From: Quillaja saponaria
Lineage: Eukaryota; Streptophyta; Magnoliopsida; Fabales; Quillajaceae
Assembly (NCBI GenBank): GCA_029379385.1
Contig: CM055607.1
Coordinates: 32,237,235 to 32,301,234 of the forward strand
Reading direction: 5' to 3'
Length of the DNA stretch: 64,000 bases
Part shown: positions 35,311 to 49,000 of the stretch, one piece after another
How positions within the stretch are numbered: the first letter of the stretch is position 1
Layout of the letters: each line of letters begins with the position of its first letter
The notes under the pieces: generated by a model
What the model saw: only the letters and a program-made list of their open reading frames with translations
Told to the model about the DNA's origin: nothing
Database searches by the model: none
Position numbers and translations under genes: made by a program

Positions 35311-38300
35311 ACATGTTTACAAGTTAAACATTTCATAGGGAGGGGTTGGGGGATTTGAACAGGGTCATCTCACATTGGAGAGTGTTCCTATACCACTGAG
35401 TCATTGCTCAAGTGGCATGGTCACATTACTAATCAAATATTTCATATATTTATTTTATGTTTTTTCTTTTTCTTTGTTCTTTCCAGATGTGGGCACTGTT
35501 GCTTACTGTTAGCCTCAGATCAATGCTCTTTGCACCAAATTGGAATGGAAAGAGTCTGATTTGTGAAGCACTGCAGTAAACTTTTGAAAATTGAAACTAC
35601 TCAATAATGAGTTCAGAAGCCTAATTTTTCAAAACCCAGATATTTCGTTGCAGGTGCAGCTGAATCCAGCCCCAAGTAGTAGATATCAATGAAGGGTACA
35701 AACCTTAAAAGTGCAGCATCAGCTACTTTTTGCAGAGATGTAATTCATACATGATGGACCAACTTTATTTCCGAGTTTCATCCTTGCTGCAAGGCACAAA
35801 AACTACAGTTTTTAGGACTGAGTCTGTGACTTTAGAGTCCTGACACATTGACCGGTTGCAACTGTAACAACTAATTAAAGTGAGTTCTTTGTTTCAGATA
35901 CTGATAATATGTTTTGTTTTAAACTGGTGGCATGCTAGGTTTCCACATTCTGAAACTTACTGTGTCATACTAGGCATTGCTAGGTGCCTTCTACTAGGCA
36001 CTGTCAGAAAATATATGTGGTATATACATTTTCTTTTGATGATTAGATTGCTGATAATATTCAGTTATTTAGTGTAAATATATTCTCCTTTTGGTTTCAG
36101 GTTTTAGGAGTAAACAAGGTAGAGTAATATTGCAGATGAGAATTAAATTTCGTGTAGCAAAAAGAGAAAATTTTAATTCCACTAGTCTTGGTAACACCTT
36201 TTGCTTGCAGGAAAAAAAAAAAAAAAAATTCAATATTCAGTTTTGTCCATGGACTTAGCTAGGATCTATGAGGACTCGAGGAGGATGGTGCTCTTTGGTC
36301 TATCAAGATGGCATTATGTATTCTCTCAAGGAAAGATTCAGATGATCGTTGCATGTTGTTATAGTTAGACATGTGTTGATTTGCTGCTTTCTTTTGGGAT
36401 GAAAAGAACACCAAGAATGTGGTTAGATCTTAGCAGTAAGATATCTTATAGTTATGATCTTTCACTTGAAAGTGTTTGAGAAGTTTTATACTGTAGTTGA
36501 ATTCTATGCATCTGAAAAACAAATTATCATTACATTCTTTGTAGTGTTATAAATTTGTAATACCCTATTGTTCTTTTTTTGTGCCCCAGTATAGAGTTTT
36601 CTATTACACAGAAACACTTTTTTTATCTCTTTAATATCAAGATTTAGATATTAGGTTAAGGGACTGATAAGCAATAACCTATCGAGTTTGATGCTTGACT
36701 GCCACTCTGCATATAGAAGCTCGTCTTTTGGGCCAAGTTAAAAGCAAGTCGTCGAGTGGACACAATGGTGAGCCAATGAAGGCATAGAAAGTTTTGTTGG
36801 TACCACCATACAAATGTTTGTTTGCAGAAACTTCAATGTATGGAAATTTTTAGTTTATCTTCTAAGTTCTAGCCTTTTCTCCTTTTACAAAATAATTTAT
36901 TTTTACAATGTATTGTCACCTCACTTGTGGCTTGGATGTTAATAACACAAAACATATTGATTCTTTAACTGGTCCCCAAAGATAACTAATTTTCATCTTC
37001 AAGTTTCATCTGCATTTCTAGTTTTACTTTCTTTGATCTTGTTTTTTTCAGATGGGAAAAACCAAAAAATGAGTAAATGGTATTCTACAGAACTCATCTG
37101 ATTTATTGGAAAAGTATTACAATAGAAATGAAATCTCCTATTTTCTTTTGTATAAGAATTCCCATTCCAGAAAACAACCATGAATTCCCCAACTGCATTG
37201 AAGCGTCATTCTCACTGGAAAGACATATTAGAGTCATTCTCCAGGTTCCACGAATAAACTATGGCATGAAGTTCTTCTTAATAATTTTGTCTAATTTGTT
37301 GCTTTAGGTAAGGAAAACAAATAATTCATGACAAACAGGGAATTATATCAAACAGGAGAAATTGATATTCTAAATTCTTATAGAATTTTTTCTAATGGAA
37401 TAACAATAACATATAAGTTATCCATGCTGCCTTTCGTCGAGGATGAGGATGGCAAGGTGTTTCTTATGACAGACATCTTTTGTTGTCAAGCTTTCAAATA
37501 TTCCATGAGAGGACACAACCAAAAACCCATCAGTAGTCTTTTTAAAGGCTGTAACACCACATCTGACAGCAAGGACCAAAACATTTGATTTATATTACCT
37601 ACTCTGACCCCCAATTAAAAAAAAAAAAAACATTAATAAAAATAAGAAACTAATCCCTATCTGAAAGAATTGCACACAAGAATGGAAAGGTTGAGTTAAA
37701 GACTACTCAAATTTGGCTGACAGATTGTGAGAAAAGAGGAAACATAAGCAAACCTATTAGTTGGATTTTGGTCAGAACAAAAATTGGCTTCGGAAATTCA
37801 ATTCTAGCTCTTACATCATGTCTGTCACTATAGCTAGGAAATGAAAGACTGGCAGAGTAACAATAATGCCAGTGATTTGTTAAGGCTATGGAAGCAAGCC
37901 CCAACACCACAATGAAGAGGTCAGTTTTATGAAAAGAGAAACTTATCCTGGTTATTTGCTAAACTCCAAGAACACTCTGAACACACACGCCCACACACCC
38001 ACGCAAAAACAGAATCTCCTGTAAGCATGCACGTTGTACTTTCGTGTTTCCTGCAACCTGCCACTGCTACTATATTATCCCAAATTGACATGCCAAAAAA
38101 AATAACTTCATAGAGTCCTTTTCTCATATACATGTTGATACAATTGAGTTTGGAAGAGAGGAGACTTTTTTCTGAATGATGATACAACCAAAAATCTTTT
38201 ACCATAAATTACGACAAAATTTGGAACAATCGGCACTAGCCTCCGACCAACCAACCTTAAAGAAGGATATGAAAGAAAATGGAAAAAAGAAAATTGTTAC

Positions 38301-38340
38301 ATTCACATGCTCGTTAGTATACACACTGGCCATATAATTT
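34951..38340. other. convergent intergenic region after the PP2C-kinase gene
   Basis: This stretch holds the 3' end of the PP2C-kinase gene, including the decayed exon copy, a SINE-like element at about 35.34 kb, a poly(A) tract near 36211-36228, and then the region downstream of the ETO1-like gene. A TTCCAG before 35487 could be a splice site in the 3' untranslated region. I found no coding region. Confidence 0.5.
35320..35420 (-). mobile_element. tRNA-derived SINE-like fragment
   Basis: On the minus strand TGACTCAGTGGTATAGG (35403-35387) resembles a pol III A box. CTGTTCAAATCC (35362-35351) resembles a B box about 30 nt downstream, as in tRNA heads of plant SINEs. Borders, tail and target duplication are not clear. 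Confidence 0.45.
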
Positions 38341-38469
38341 ACTATACTTATCCATCTAACAAATTCCATCTTCTTGTTTTATAGCTCATGGACCATGACT
38401 CTTTGTACAATGGTGAAGCTCCAAAGGTTTTACCATATACATTTCATTCAATGCTCAATCTTTCAGATT

Positions 38470-41400
38470 TCATGGCTCATGACTGTTTACTCGGCTATGA
38501 AGCTCCAGCATTTCTTGATGGTTTGGGTCAACTGATAGAGCGGCTCGACAGTCTCTCAGGGCACCAAAGACATCCCCTATGTGTTCATGGAATGCTGCAC
38601 GTAGATGTAGGAGGTGCAGGTCAGCTTTAAATGCAATCGCTCTGGAAAGTTCCGCTATGGCTTCCTGTTCTTTATGGCTGTCCATTAATACTGTAACAGG
38701 AATTTAAAAAAGAAAAGAAAAGAACCACATGAGTATAAAGCTGAAATAAGACAATTTTGAAAAACAACAATAAAGTTGAAATTATTGCAATAGCAGCAGA
38801 AGCAACAACATAATAGAGGGTACTTTCCAACACATTGAAGCACAAAAGATGCTAAGAAAGTAGATAGTATAACACAGAAAGGGTTACTTATGTCTTTGTA
38901 GATAGGTTTGCTTTCCAGATTATTTCAACAAGGAGGATTTATCATTAGAACTTTCACTCTTTCTATTAGGAAGATTTATCATTGGAACTTTCATTCTTTA
39001 TATTCAATTAGCAAGTCAGGGAAGCAAACATCTAGTGGGTTTTTCCTCAGTGATCTCATCCTCCACAGAGCACCTAAAGGGAGAGAAGGCACTGTTAGAC
39101 CCAAAAGGTTAATGGCCTTTCTGGTGGTGGTTCATTCATCAACTTTCTGTAAGAGTGTACTAAACAATGGTATGGTCCAAAATTTACATCATAGCAACAA
39201 AAACATTCTGATTGTGGGTATTGCATTTGGTTAATACTGTGGCAACATCAACTTGTGATTTTGGGTATTGCAATTGGTTAAAACATTCTGATTGTGGGTA
39301 AGAAGTTCATGGGAGTTATAGGAAACTAGTTGTACAACTACAATTCACATTTTCCACAATTTTTTTAATTTGGTCAGAAAGATTTTCCACTAATTTATCT
39401 AATAATGAGAATGATTGAGGGCATCACAATCCGCATAGTGAAAGAACATTAATCTTTAGAAAAGAAAGAAGCACATCATGTTTATTCTTAACTTCTATGG
39501 GAAAATTAGGGGACTCAACAAATTGATCAATTGTAATAATATAACAATCATTATCTTGGAAGAATAGTTACAAATAAGTTATCAAGCTCAATGTTAATTG
39601 ATGGCCAAGAACATATGAACCAGATTTTTTAACCTGGTATCTTAAAATGGGTAGGGGTTGAGCCTCATTTTCAGAAACCCCTGGTGACCGAAAATTATTT
39701 AAAGGAACTAGATTTACTTCATTGTTGAAACCAGCAGAAAAGTCACACTGCTCAGAAGCCATCATTTAGCTTGGTTTTTCTTTCTTTCTTTTAAGTAGCA
39801 AATGCAAGAGATTCCAGAAGCAATAGCATGTCACTAAAATGAGTTCGGTTTTTTCAGACACTACGAGAAAATATCTCTAATTGTTTCCACTGGATATCTT
39901 CAAAAAATACCATGGCTAAGTTCACATCGTTAAGCATGTTGATGAAGGAAAGTAGCTAACCTGCAGCTCGATATCTGTAGGGGTACACCCGGAGTGGATC
40001 TAATCGGGTCACCATCTCCAGATCTGCCTTTGTGAGTTCACGATCACAGTACTCAGACCTCTTCTCATAGGCAGATGCATTGTTTTTTGCCTTTTCAATA
40101 AGTTTGGTCATTTCTTCATATGCAGCAGCCTTGTCATTTTTCAGAAAATGAACACGAGCAAGTCCCTGGTGGGCTCGGGTATGCCGGATTTTTAGGGCAT
40201 TGGTATAGCAATCAGCTGCCAGGTCCAATTTCCAACAGTCGACATAAACACTTCCAAGATTGTTCAGTGCCTGGTACAAATAATTTTGAGGAACAAACAC
40301 AAAAGTACAAAAATGCTTCTATTCCCAAATTAGTCAATCCTATGTATCTAACATCATGCCACAAACAGAATGTGGTCAGTTATAACTTATAACTGCCAAC
40401 AGATTTATTAGTCTTTATTATTCTCAGTCATTCTGACATGTTAGACTTGTGAACTTAGATCTGTGTTACCACTTCCATAAACCACAAATGCATAACTTTC
40501 ATCTCAAACATCAAAACTTCCGAAGGCAGGCTTACTATCATCACAGCCCATGGAAATACAAAAGTAGGATATCAGTTTGCAGGGATGGTGGTAGTAAGAG
40601 ATGGGGCAGCATTTTAAAGGGGAAGGTGATGGTGAAGTGTTGATATTCTTACCCTTTCAATCTATGGGGGATTCAGCATTTATATAAGTTGGGTGCTAGA
40701 ATTATTATTTTTCTATAGGACATGAGAGATAAGGTAGATTGACAGGAAATTACACCATGGAATAACTAGAAGGAGAAAAGAATTCATCACCAACAAGAAG
40801 TAAGACTAAGGAGAAAGGGTTCTTTTGCTGTAGTTATGTGGATAATCACAGTTCTAGGAAATAATATCCGAATCTGATGAATTGGCGGCTTATGAGAAGT
40901 GCAATTCTACAATTTTTTTGTAACAACAAAACAGATCTTTCATTCATGCTTAATCTATCAAATGTCAAAGGAAAGGCTGCTGCGAAGTCTTCACGCATTC
41001 CATAGTCCAGCAAGTGAAACAGGCAGTTTCTTTGTCATGACTAGTTAAAGCTAAAGTTGAAATATGTAACTGTAGGCTATTTTATAAAATCCAAAATTCC
41101 AACTCCACATATGAGATTAATATTCTGGAAAGAACTACAGCTTCTTCTGTTTTTTAGGTTACTTCTATCTACAAGTCTAATTCATGCAGTGTCCATCTAT
41201 CAGTACAAAACTGTCTTTAAAAGAAATAAAGATAAAAGCCTTTATTTTAGTAATTAGCATAGTTCACAATATGATCCTTGATCCATACCTGACCTTTGCG
41301 CAATCTATCCGAAGGACACTTCAAGGCATCTTCAAGATGCGAAATAACAGTGGGAGAATAAGCTGGATCTTGATTAGAGTCCGCTAATGCATAGGCTTTC

Positions 41401-43983
41401 AGAAAGTATGCCTCAAAGGATCTCTTAATATTAATAGACTCTTCGGCTTTCCGGAGCCCTTCCTCACAATGACCTGTATCATATAAGATCCACCCCTCGT
41501 AAACTAGCCGTTCATGCTCACTCGATGCATGCTGGCGAGCTAATTGTAAACTCCGCATAGCTGCCTCAGGACAATTCAACCTAAGTCAAGTAAAAATGTC
41601 AGATTATAATGTTCTTAACAAATGAATGTATCACTTAGTATTTTCAATTACATGGATGAGGATTATGGAGTTAAGGATCAAGGTTTCCAGATACACTTGC
41701 ACTGGGAAACTTAGATCTCAGAGGGAGATACTAATATTCGATGCTTTTTTTTTTTTGGGGGAGAGGGGGGGGGGGGGGGGGGGGGAGAGAGAGAGAGAGA
41801 GAGAGAGAGAGGTGTTAGGGTTATTAATCCTTGGGACAGAGACTAATGTAGCCATTCTTAAATGAATAAACATTAAAAAATAAATTATTCAGCATGCATC
41901 ATACATGGACATAGAACAGAGATCACTACATCATGAACACTAGAAAACTTGATAGTATTAATACTGTGAGGTAAAATCCAGGATAGCAGGAACTCTTGAC
42001 ATATTGATAAATTATTGAACAACCAAAACATACCTAAGGAGAAGCAGAGACTGTCTAAAGTATAGAACACCTTTTGCTGCATCAGATTCCAGCATTTGGT
42101 AGATAACAGAGAGAGACCCAATATCATCAACTGATGACCACCGATCATACAATTGCAGCCAACAATCTGCTGTTGTCCAATTCTCAACATGCTCGCGCAC
42201 AAGAGTACGGAACTGGGATGCTGCCACCCGTCCCTCAAACATCTTATAATCTGGACAGAGTGTAAGAATTGCTTGAACATCACAAAGGGCTGCTTGATAG
42301 TTCTCGAGAGCCAGATAGAAACAAAATCGGAGTTCCAAGCACTCTAGTGAAAGTTTAAAACCAAGAACCCGGTTGATTTCAGCAAGTGAATCTTGAACAT
42401 TTTGTTTTCTCATTAAAGAAGCTGCCCTGAACATGTATGGATAAGTAAGAGTTGGGTCCAACTCAGTTGCTTTCTCAAGGTCATCCCACCTCTTATCACC
42501 TTCACAATATAATGATCTTTCCTGGTACATCCATCCAAGTGGAGTAACAGCAGAAAGGACAGAGCTGAGCTTCTCATAAGACCAAAGTTTATGCCCTTTG
42601 ATAGAACTTAGTCTACCTAAACCCGCAACAGAATAAGTATGGCCTTCACTTACAGCTGCCTGAAAAAGACATTCGGCTTCATCATATTCTTTCCTTAAGA
42701 GCCTTACACAACCTAATTGATGAAAAGCCAGCAGTCTTTGTCTGTCAGTTTCAGCAAAGTCTACCAACCGTACTAGGAAATGAGCTGTTCTATCAGACTG
42801 GGGATCAAGGTTCAAAGAAACTTCACTTAATAAACAGTATAGTGAAAATGAAGCTGGCCCAACCATGACCGATATTTGCTCTCTACTAGCATGGATAAAT
42901 ATATCTACCAACTGTTTGTCATTCAAACAGTCAGGAAGATCACGTAAGAAGACTTGCAAACAAGATGCTGCGAGGACAGGAGAGTTCTCATCAAGTGCAT
43001 ACTCCATGAGTTCCATAGCATCTTCTTTAGAGGAAACTAAGGATGCCAGTTTTCTATCACATGCATCTTTGAGTTTTTCGCAACAAAACTTGTTTGCAAA
43101 ACTTAGTATCTCCAACAAAAGATTTGGAAGCACTTCATTCAAACTGCCTGTCAAACTGAATTCACTTATTTCCCTCATACCTATAGGAGAGATGTTGTTT
43201 TCAGACAAATCTATATCCTCAGCAAGTGATTCACTGAAATGCCCATTTAGCATAGCATGAAATGGTGCTGAAAGTTCTGAAATCTTCTTCCTATCACATA
43301 CTACTTTCTCATCTCCAATCGTAAAAGTTACATTTTGTGAAATATGGCACCCATCCATCTGAAGCATCTTATGGGAACTTACATTGACATCAAAAGGAAG
43401 TTGAGATGCTACATCTATCGGACCAAATTCCTGCGCACATTTACCACAAGTAGCAAGCAAGTCAGCAATAAGCTCTTCGCCTTGCTTCTCATACTTCAAC
43501 CACGCCCCAAATATCAGCTTCTCATGAATGGTGTTTGCTTTCTGCCAAGCTGCCCGGAGGCTTCTACGCATTAATTTAAATTCTCCAAGGCCCTTAAAGA
43601 CCTGGAATTGTAACAGATAGAGATTTGACCTGTCTTGTGGAGGACATGCCTCAAGTTCTTCATGAATTTGAGCTAAAACTTCTACATAATCAACAGGTTT
43701 AAAAAATGGTAGCAACGGTGGCTCTGGAACCTTGATAAGAGAGTCTCTACAGTGATCAAAACACCCCCAAAAAAAAGAAAAATTATATAGATTGACAAAT
43801 TTTATTTTTTTTAATTTGAAACTAAATAAAAGAGTAGAGGTGGAGAAAAACTTACATTGATGAAGAAGAGTAATATGATGAGAGTTTTGGAAGTTTCCCT
43901 CTTTCAACCTGCAGCCAAGCCTGTGGATTAAGAGCATTGAGGTGTGCTTCTTTACAGGGCTCAGAGGCGAAGAAAGTCCTCAT
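38470..43983 (-). CDS. EOL1: ETO1-like protein 1 (BTB/TPR adaptor for ACC synthase turnover)
   Basis: Five exons (43856-43983, 42034-43746, 41289-41580, 39961-40270, 38470-38690) join in frame through GT-AG introns and give 887 residues. From memory, Arabidopsis EOL1 has 888. The start MRTFFASEPCKEAHLNALNP is typical of the family, and the first exon runs into SLIKVPEPPLLPFFKPVDYV. A BTB domain spans about 190-300 (VTFTIGDEKVVCDRKKISEL). TPR-type helical repeats fill the C-terminal half (CVRLLRKEYDEAECLFQAA, ALNNLGSVYVDCWKLDLAAD, IGDVFGALRDCRAALSVDPN). The family links CUL3 ubiquitin ligases through BTB to type 2 ACC synthases and so restrains ethylene synthesis in the cytosol. A 12-codon upstream frame (MIKRRKLFILFW) lies about 150 bp before the start. 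Exon 1 is missed by simple ORF calls, which extend exon 2 into the intron. Confidence 0.95.
39180..39300. repeat. short tandem duplication in an ETO1-like intron
   Basis: AACATTCTGATTGTGGGTA occurs at about 39203 and 39281. TTGGGTATTGCAATTGGTTAA lies between them, matching the TGGGTATTGCATTTGGTTAA of copy 1. It is non-coding. Confidence 0.6.
41745..41812. repeat. T12-G5-GAGA-G21-(GA)n compound tract in an intron
   Basis: A 12-base T run is followed by a 5-base G run, then GAGA, a 21-base G run and about thirteen GA units. It lies in the intron between exons 2 and 3 of the ETO1-like gene. The length is likely unstable and hard to sequence. Confidence 0.9.
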
Positions 43984-46058
43984 GGGGCATAAAGCACGAA
44001 ACAAGTCCCAGATCTCCACAATAGCAAGATTGGTTTTATCTTTGAATCACAATCTCAACGAAGTGGGCGGACAGCAGTAGAGCAAAATCTACCAGAACAA
44101 GATGAAAAGCTTCCGCCTTTTGATCATATTTCACTACCCTCACTGAAAATTTTCCAGTCCCCCAAAGCAAACAAAATTCTCTCTTGCTTACGAAACAAAA
44201 TAAAACAAACAAACACTCAGAAGTACTGAAATGGGTCTTTTTCAATAACTTGATGCGACAAAAAAAATGATGGGTTCTTTAAATTCACAAAAGTTAAATC
44301 TTAAGCTTTTTAAATATTAAAATAAAAAATAAAAAATAAAATTCATACTTATCCGAATCAATTCCACTACTCTACAGAAAATGATGAATTTGTTCTGTGC
44401 TCTACCGTAGAACAAAAATCAATAATCTCTTCAGTATATTTTTCGAAAAGAAGGCAATAAAATAAAACCAGAAAAGACCAAACACCCACCAATGGTTACG
44501 AAAGATCTCTACCAGAAAAATGACCAAACCCACATTATACCCCTCCGAATCCTTCCACTAAATTCCAAAAGATAAAATATTTAAAACTAAACCAGCAAGA
44601 GAGAGAAAGCCACTGCACTTGTGGCTTGAATCCGCAGACCAAAATCCCGTATTACGAGCTGAGCTGAGGTTCAGAGGCATGGAGATCAAAGTGAAGGAAT
44701 CCAATTGAAAAAACCCTGACTTTGATTAACTTTTCTTCCTTTTGTTTGGTATAAAAGGGAAAGTGATTTTCTTTTCCTTTCTTCTCTTTACTTCCGTTGG
44801 AGACCAGAAATATTGCAGCCACTCTTTGTTGGAAGTACAAAAACTAAGCTCAAAATAATGCATAAAACAAAATCTAAAAAAACGAAGAACGTGCCACATT
44901 TTTGGGGAAATAATAGAGGCCTATACGGCACCGTTTCATTACAGCAGTTTAGGGTCTATAGGTTTGGTTTCCAAAATGGGTTTCTTTGAATTTTGTGGAC
45001 AATACTACTATAGGATACTAAAAAATAAGAATGGGATGGAGAAGCTAAGGATGGGCCACTTTGAAAAAACCTAAAACAAGCATAGTAAAAATGAAATTAA
45101 GCCAAATTATATGAGTTGGCAATTGGCTGTTGTACACTTGGTACTAATTATTGTTATAGTGTTATAAGATTGAGTTGCTCTTTGGAGTATCTAAAAACTA
45201 CCAAAGAGCACATGCTCTCCATGCACATATTCAACCGAAAGCAGCAACTACCGATGTTCTCGCCTTTGAATTCTGGCAAATTATTAATCTAAACCTTACA
45301 TTCACTTTTGTTAAGGTTGATTGACACAACATTCTAACTGAAGTTGGGAGTGCAAGGGTTCATTTTTTATTAATAAAAAAGGAGGAAGCTTTATATTTTA
45401 ATGAAAAGGGAACGAGTTAACATTTTTGATAATAATTGTTCATGTTGTTCTTCCTTATAAATATAATAGGGTAAAACAAAATAATTACGAGACTGGAGTC
45501 TCGTGTTAAGTGATGGATTAACATACATAATGGAGAAATAGAAAATCTCCTAGTTGAACCTATTCTGCATATAAATTAAGGTCTAAAAAATTATTTTTTA
45601 TGGGTCTACACAAAGCGGTTCCTTAATGATTAGTGGGCCTCAACAATAGTCTCAACAATAGTCTTCTACTCTTCTCTTCTTCTCTCATTCACACACGCTT
45701 GCAATGAGTCTTCACAATCAGCTAATTGGTGGAATCCACCACATAAATCTGCTCAAAACATAAACTAGGGTTTTTATTTGGGACTGCTGGGGTGGAAACG
45801 TATGGGAGACATTTGATATACAGAACCAAGGATCATTCTAATGGTTGAAGTTGTCATAAATCATGAAAACCAACAGAGCAACAAAGCAACTGCCATATCA
45901 AATCACAATTCAGCAGAGCAAATAGCATTCCGGTAGGTAGCAGAGAAGTAGAATTCATCAAAACCATGAAACATAATCAACCTCAATCCACAAGAGGGAT
46001 AAGGAAAAACTTTTTGAGGAACACATTAACTTATAGTTGCCGAGTTGACATATAAAGA
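43984..46058. other. ETO1-like leader/promoter and intergenic region
   Basis: The part to about 44.85 kb is probably the leader and promoter of the minus-strand ETO1-like gene. The part from about 45.85 kb is the 3' region of the ankyrin/PGG gene and is similar to 62.6-62.78 kb. A short hairpin (CGAGACTGGAGTCTCG) lies near 45488. No additional gene is visible. Confidence 0.5.
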
Positions 46059-49000
46059 CTAGAAATCTACCATCTTGTAGCTTGGCTGCGGCACCTTCTT
46101 AAAATTAGCTTTTAAAAGATCAAAATACAGAGGAAACTGTGCTACTGCATAGAAAGTCACTGGCAGGCAAGTCACTGCATACAGGGGGAATGCTGCGTGC
46201 CTCAGTCTGTTGTCCTTAAGCACAAAGAAATGTGCTGCGCAGAAAGCAACTAACATGGTGGCAATAGACACAAAAAGCGAACTTAAGCCCACAAGGAGCT
46301 TCCATGGCAAATCTTTATAGAAATCTTTTGGTTGGTACCGGGATGTGAGGATGGCAAGAAACATAATTAACGCAGTAACTGAGAAGCAGAGTGCAACCAG
46401 TGAGGTGATAGCGAAGATGTTGAATGCTGGTTGGCCTTCTAAGTTGGGTCTACCAGTCTTCTCTTCGATACCACCAGGGATAGTGCTGGATGTTGCGAAG
46501 GCAACAGTAGCAATAAGCGCAGCCACAAGGGAGCAGGATTCAGAGGTACTCTTTAACCACTCACCCCCTTCTTTCACGAGGCCAATGTGATCTTCGGCGA
46601 AGATGTCCCCTGGGTTCTTGTTGTCTTTGTTGTTTTGAAATAGGAAATGCTGTGGCACATATCCCTTCACAAACTGCTTTTACAAAGAAGTAAAAGAATA
46701 GAAGAATTTAATATAAAAATAATAAAAGTCCTCTAATATGAAATGTTTTATATTGTGCATGCCACTGATGGATTCATACCTCATACCACTTGATTTCCCA
46801 CTGCATTTGTAAGGCGGATCCAGGAATTTGCCATGGCTTATATTTTGATAGCATTGCAGCAAAGTGCAACACAGTATTGTCATTCTTATCCACTGCTTGG
46901 ATAAGGTTGGTCAAGAGATTTTTCTTCTTTAAAATCTCAAATATGCGGGGTTGTCTGTTCTCCACTGCAACAAGCAATATATTTTTATTGTCTCCGGTTG
47001 TGTCATGGATGGACACTGGAAACTGATCGAGTATTCTATCTACCATTTCAGTCACGCCATTTTTTGCTGCCTCCAGTATGGGCTGTAATTTTGGCTTCCC
47101 CTGCTAAGTGGCAATATCAAATTTATCATAGTATTAGATCTAATTATACCATGCTCTACAAAACCTCTACTTTTACTCCTAGAAGCCTTTTACAATTAAA
47201 ATCTTTTCAAATGATGCTTGCATGTGAGGGGAAGGGGAAGAGGACCAAAAAAAAAGTCAGAGAAAGACATACTTATCATACCTAAAGGCTAAAGCAACTT
47301 TCAATAGTACGAGTGATTCTTTCATGGTGCATTATATATATATTTTTTAACCTCTTCGACAGAGCATTTTATTTCTTACAGGTATACTTAATTTCTTCTA
47401 TTTCTTTGAAACCCAGAGAGAGCAAATCGGCAGCCCAAATTCACAAGAAATTTGCTTAAAAACTGGAAATCACAAATTATTCAACTAGTTTCTTTTGTGT
47501 CCACTTTGTCGTTAAGCATATTGAATGTTTAAATTACTCCAATCTGTACTGTACATATAATTTACTGTATATTTATATACAGAGTCAAGAAGATCACCTT
47601 GCGGAATTTCCTGCTTAAAAGTAGTTTTCATATTACTCATGTCAATAGGGTTTGTCTCCTCCTCATGACTTATGTTGTAAGGATTTGTCTCCCCCTCCTC
47701 GTAGGAATGTGTCAAAGGCTTACTTCCATCTTCCGTGGACGAGTACATGGTATTTCGTTGTAAAAGTTCCTCCATGATCTGATAAGACCATGTGTGCTTC
47801 TCTTTTATCTTCCTTATGCCAGTTAATCCTAATGTTACAAGTATTATAAACAAACCCCATTAGGTCTAATGCCAAAATTAGATTGAAGGGAGAGAATAAA
47901 GGATCAAGAAGCTAATATGGTGGCATACCAAACCCAGGTTAGCCCAACAATTTCCATGTATGCAGACTTGACAAGCTCATAACAAGTAGCATAATTTTGT
48001 GGAAGATTTTGATAAGTTGGAGCCTGATGTCCTGTGAGATACATAGAGAATTTCTAATTTCCAAGTTTATTTCTCTATGCTATAAATATCTAACATGTTA
48101 TGATACAAAGGCTACAGAAGTGAAGGTGGCTTGTATTTTTTCTTCAATTCAACATGCCTACCTTTTGTTCACTTTTGACAAATTTTTAAGCTCTCACAAT
48201 CACTTGTGGAAAACTACATTTCTTACCTCGTCCTCCAACTGCAACTTGGTTTTCTGTATCTGCCCCAGCATCTTCTGTTGTGACATATTTTCCCTGGGTA
48301 ACTAGATACAACAGCTCGGTTAAGAGGCTCTCAAAGGACATAATATTGCAAAATGATATAAAAATCGATGAAATTTAGCAATAGCACTAAATTTGGAATC
48401 TCCAAGTTGGAGGCTCTAGGTGGAAATCCCATTAACTAGAGTGGACTGTTGAAGGATGAGCCTTGGAAAAGAAATTGGTATGAGCTACACCATGTATGAG
48501 ACTATGAGCTACCCTGGTGTAGCTCATCAATGCCAATGAACCCCCACAACCCAAAAAGAAGGATATGTTGGAAATGCCAATATTATCTACTCATAACCAA
48601 AAGGAAATGAAAAAAGGAAACAAACAGAGAGGAGAAGGCGAAGGAGAGAGATTCATTTTGCGTACCAACTTGAAAAAAGGTAGACATCATTTGAAAGAAG
48701 CCAAAGCATGTGTAATAGTTCTCCGGGAAATTGTTCTTCTTTTCGTCATTGATAGGTCCCATTTTTGAAGTTTGAGCATCAGGCTGAATCTGAACCTTAA
48801 GTGGATCTACAATTATACCTTCCAGTAGAAAATAATGGCACACATTTTAACACCAGTGCTTATAGTTGTGAGTAGTTTTGGAATCGCATGGTAACTTCAG
48901 AATTTATATGGTTGTTTGATGTATATAGAGAGAAATTTTATATAATTGACATTTGAAAAGTCTATAAATGTAGACATGTATTGCAATTATATCAAATACT

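Noticed and set aside
35340..35410. tRNA gene
   Set aside because: A and B box-like motifs are present but no cloverleaf stems or anticodon arm can be drawn; a SINE head fits better.
38388..38520. apparent repeat GTGAAGCTCCAAAG / ATGAAGCTCCAGC near the end of the ETO1-like gene
   Set aside because: Too short and too diverged to support a duplication, and partly within coding sequence.
45485..45505. short hairpin CGAGACTGGAGTCTCG
   Set aside because: Six-base arms in intergenic DNA with no neighbouring signal. This is expected by chance over 64 kb.
46345..46590. plus-strand open frame of 81 codons (and the similar one at 62974-63300)
   Set aside because: Antisense shadows of the PGG exon. 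They recur in both paralogues because the coding strand is conserved.
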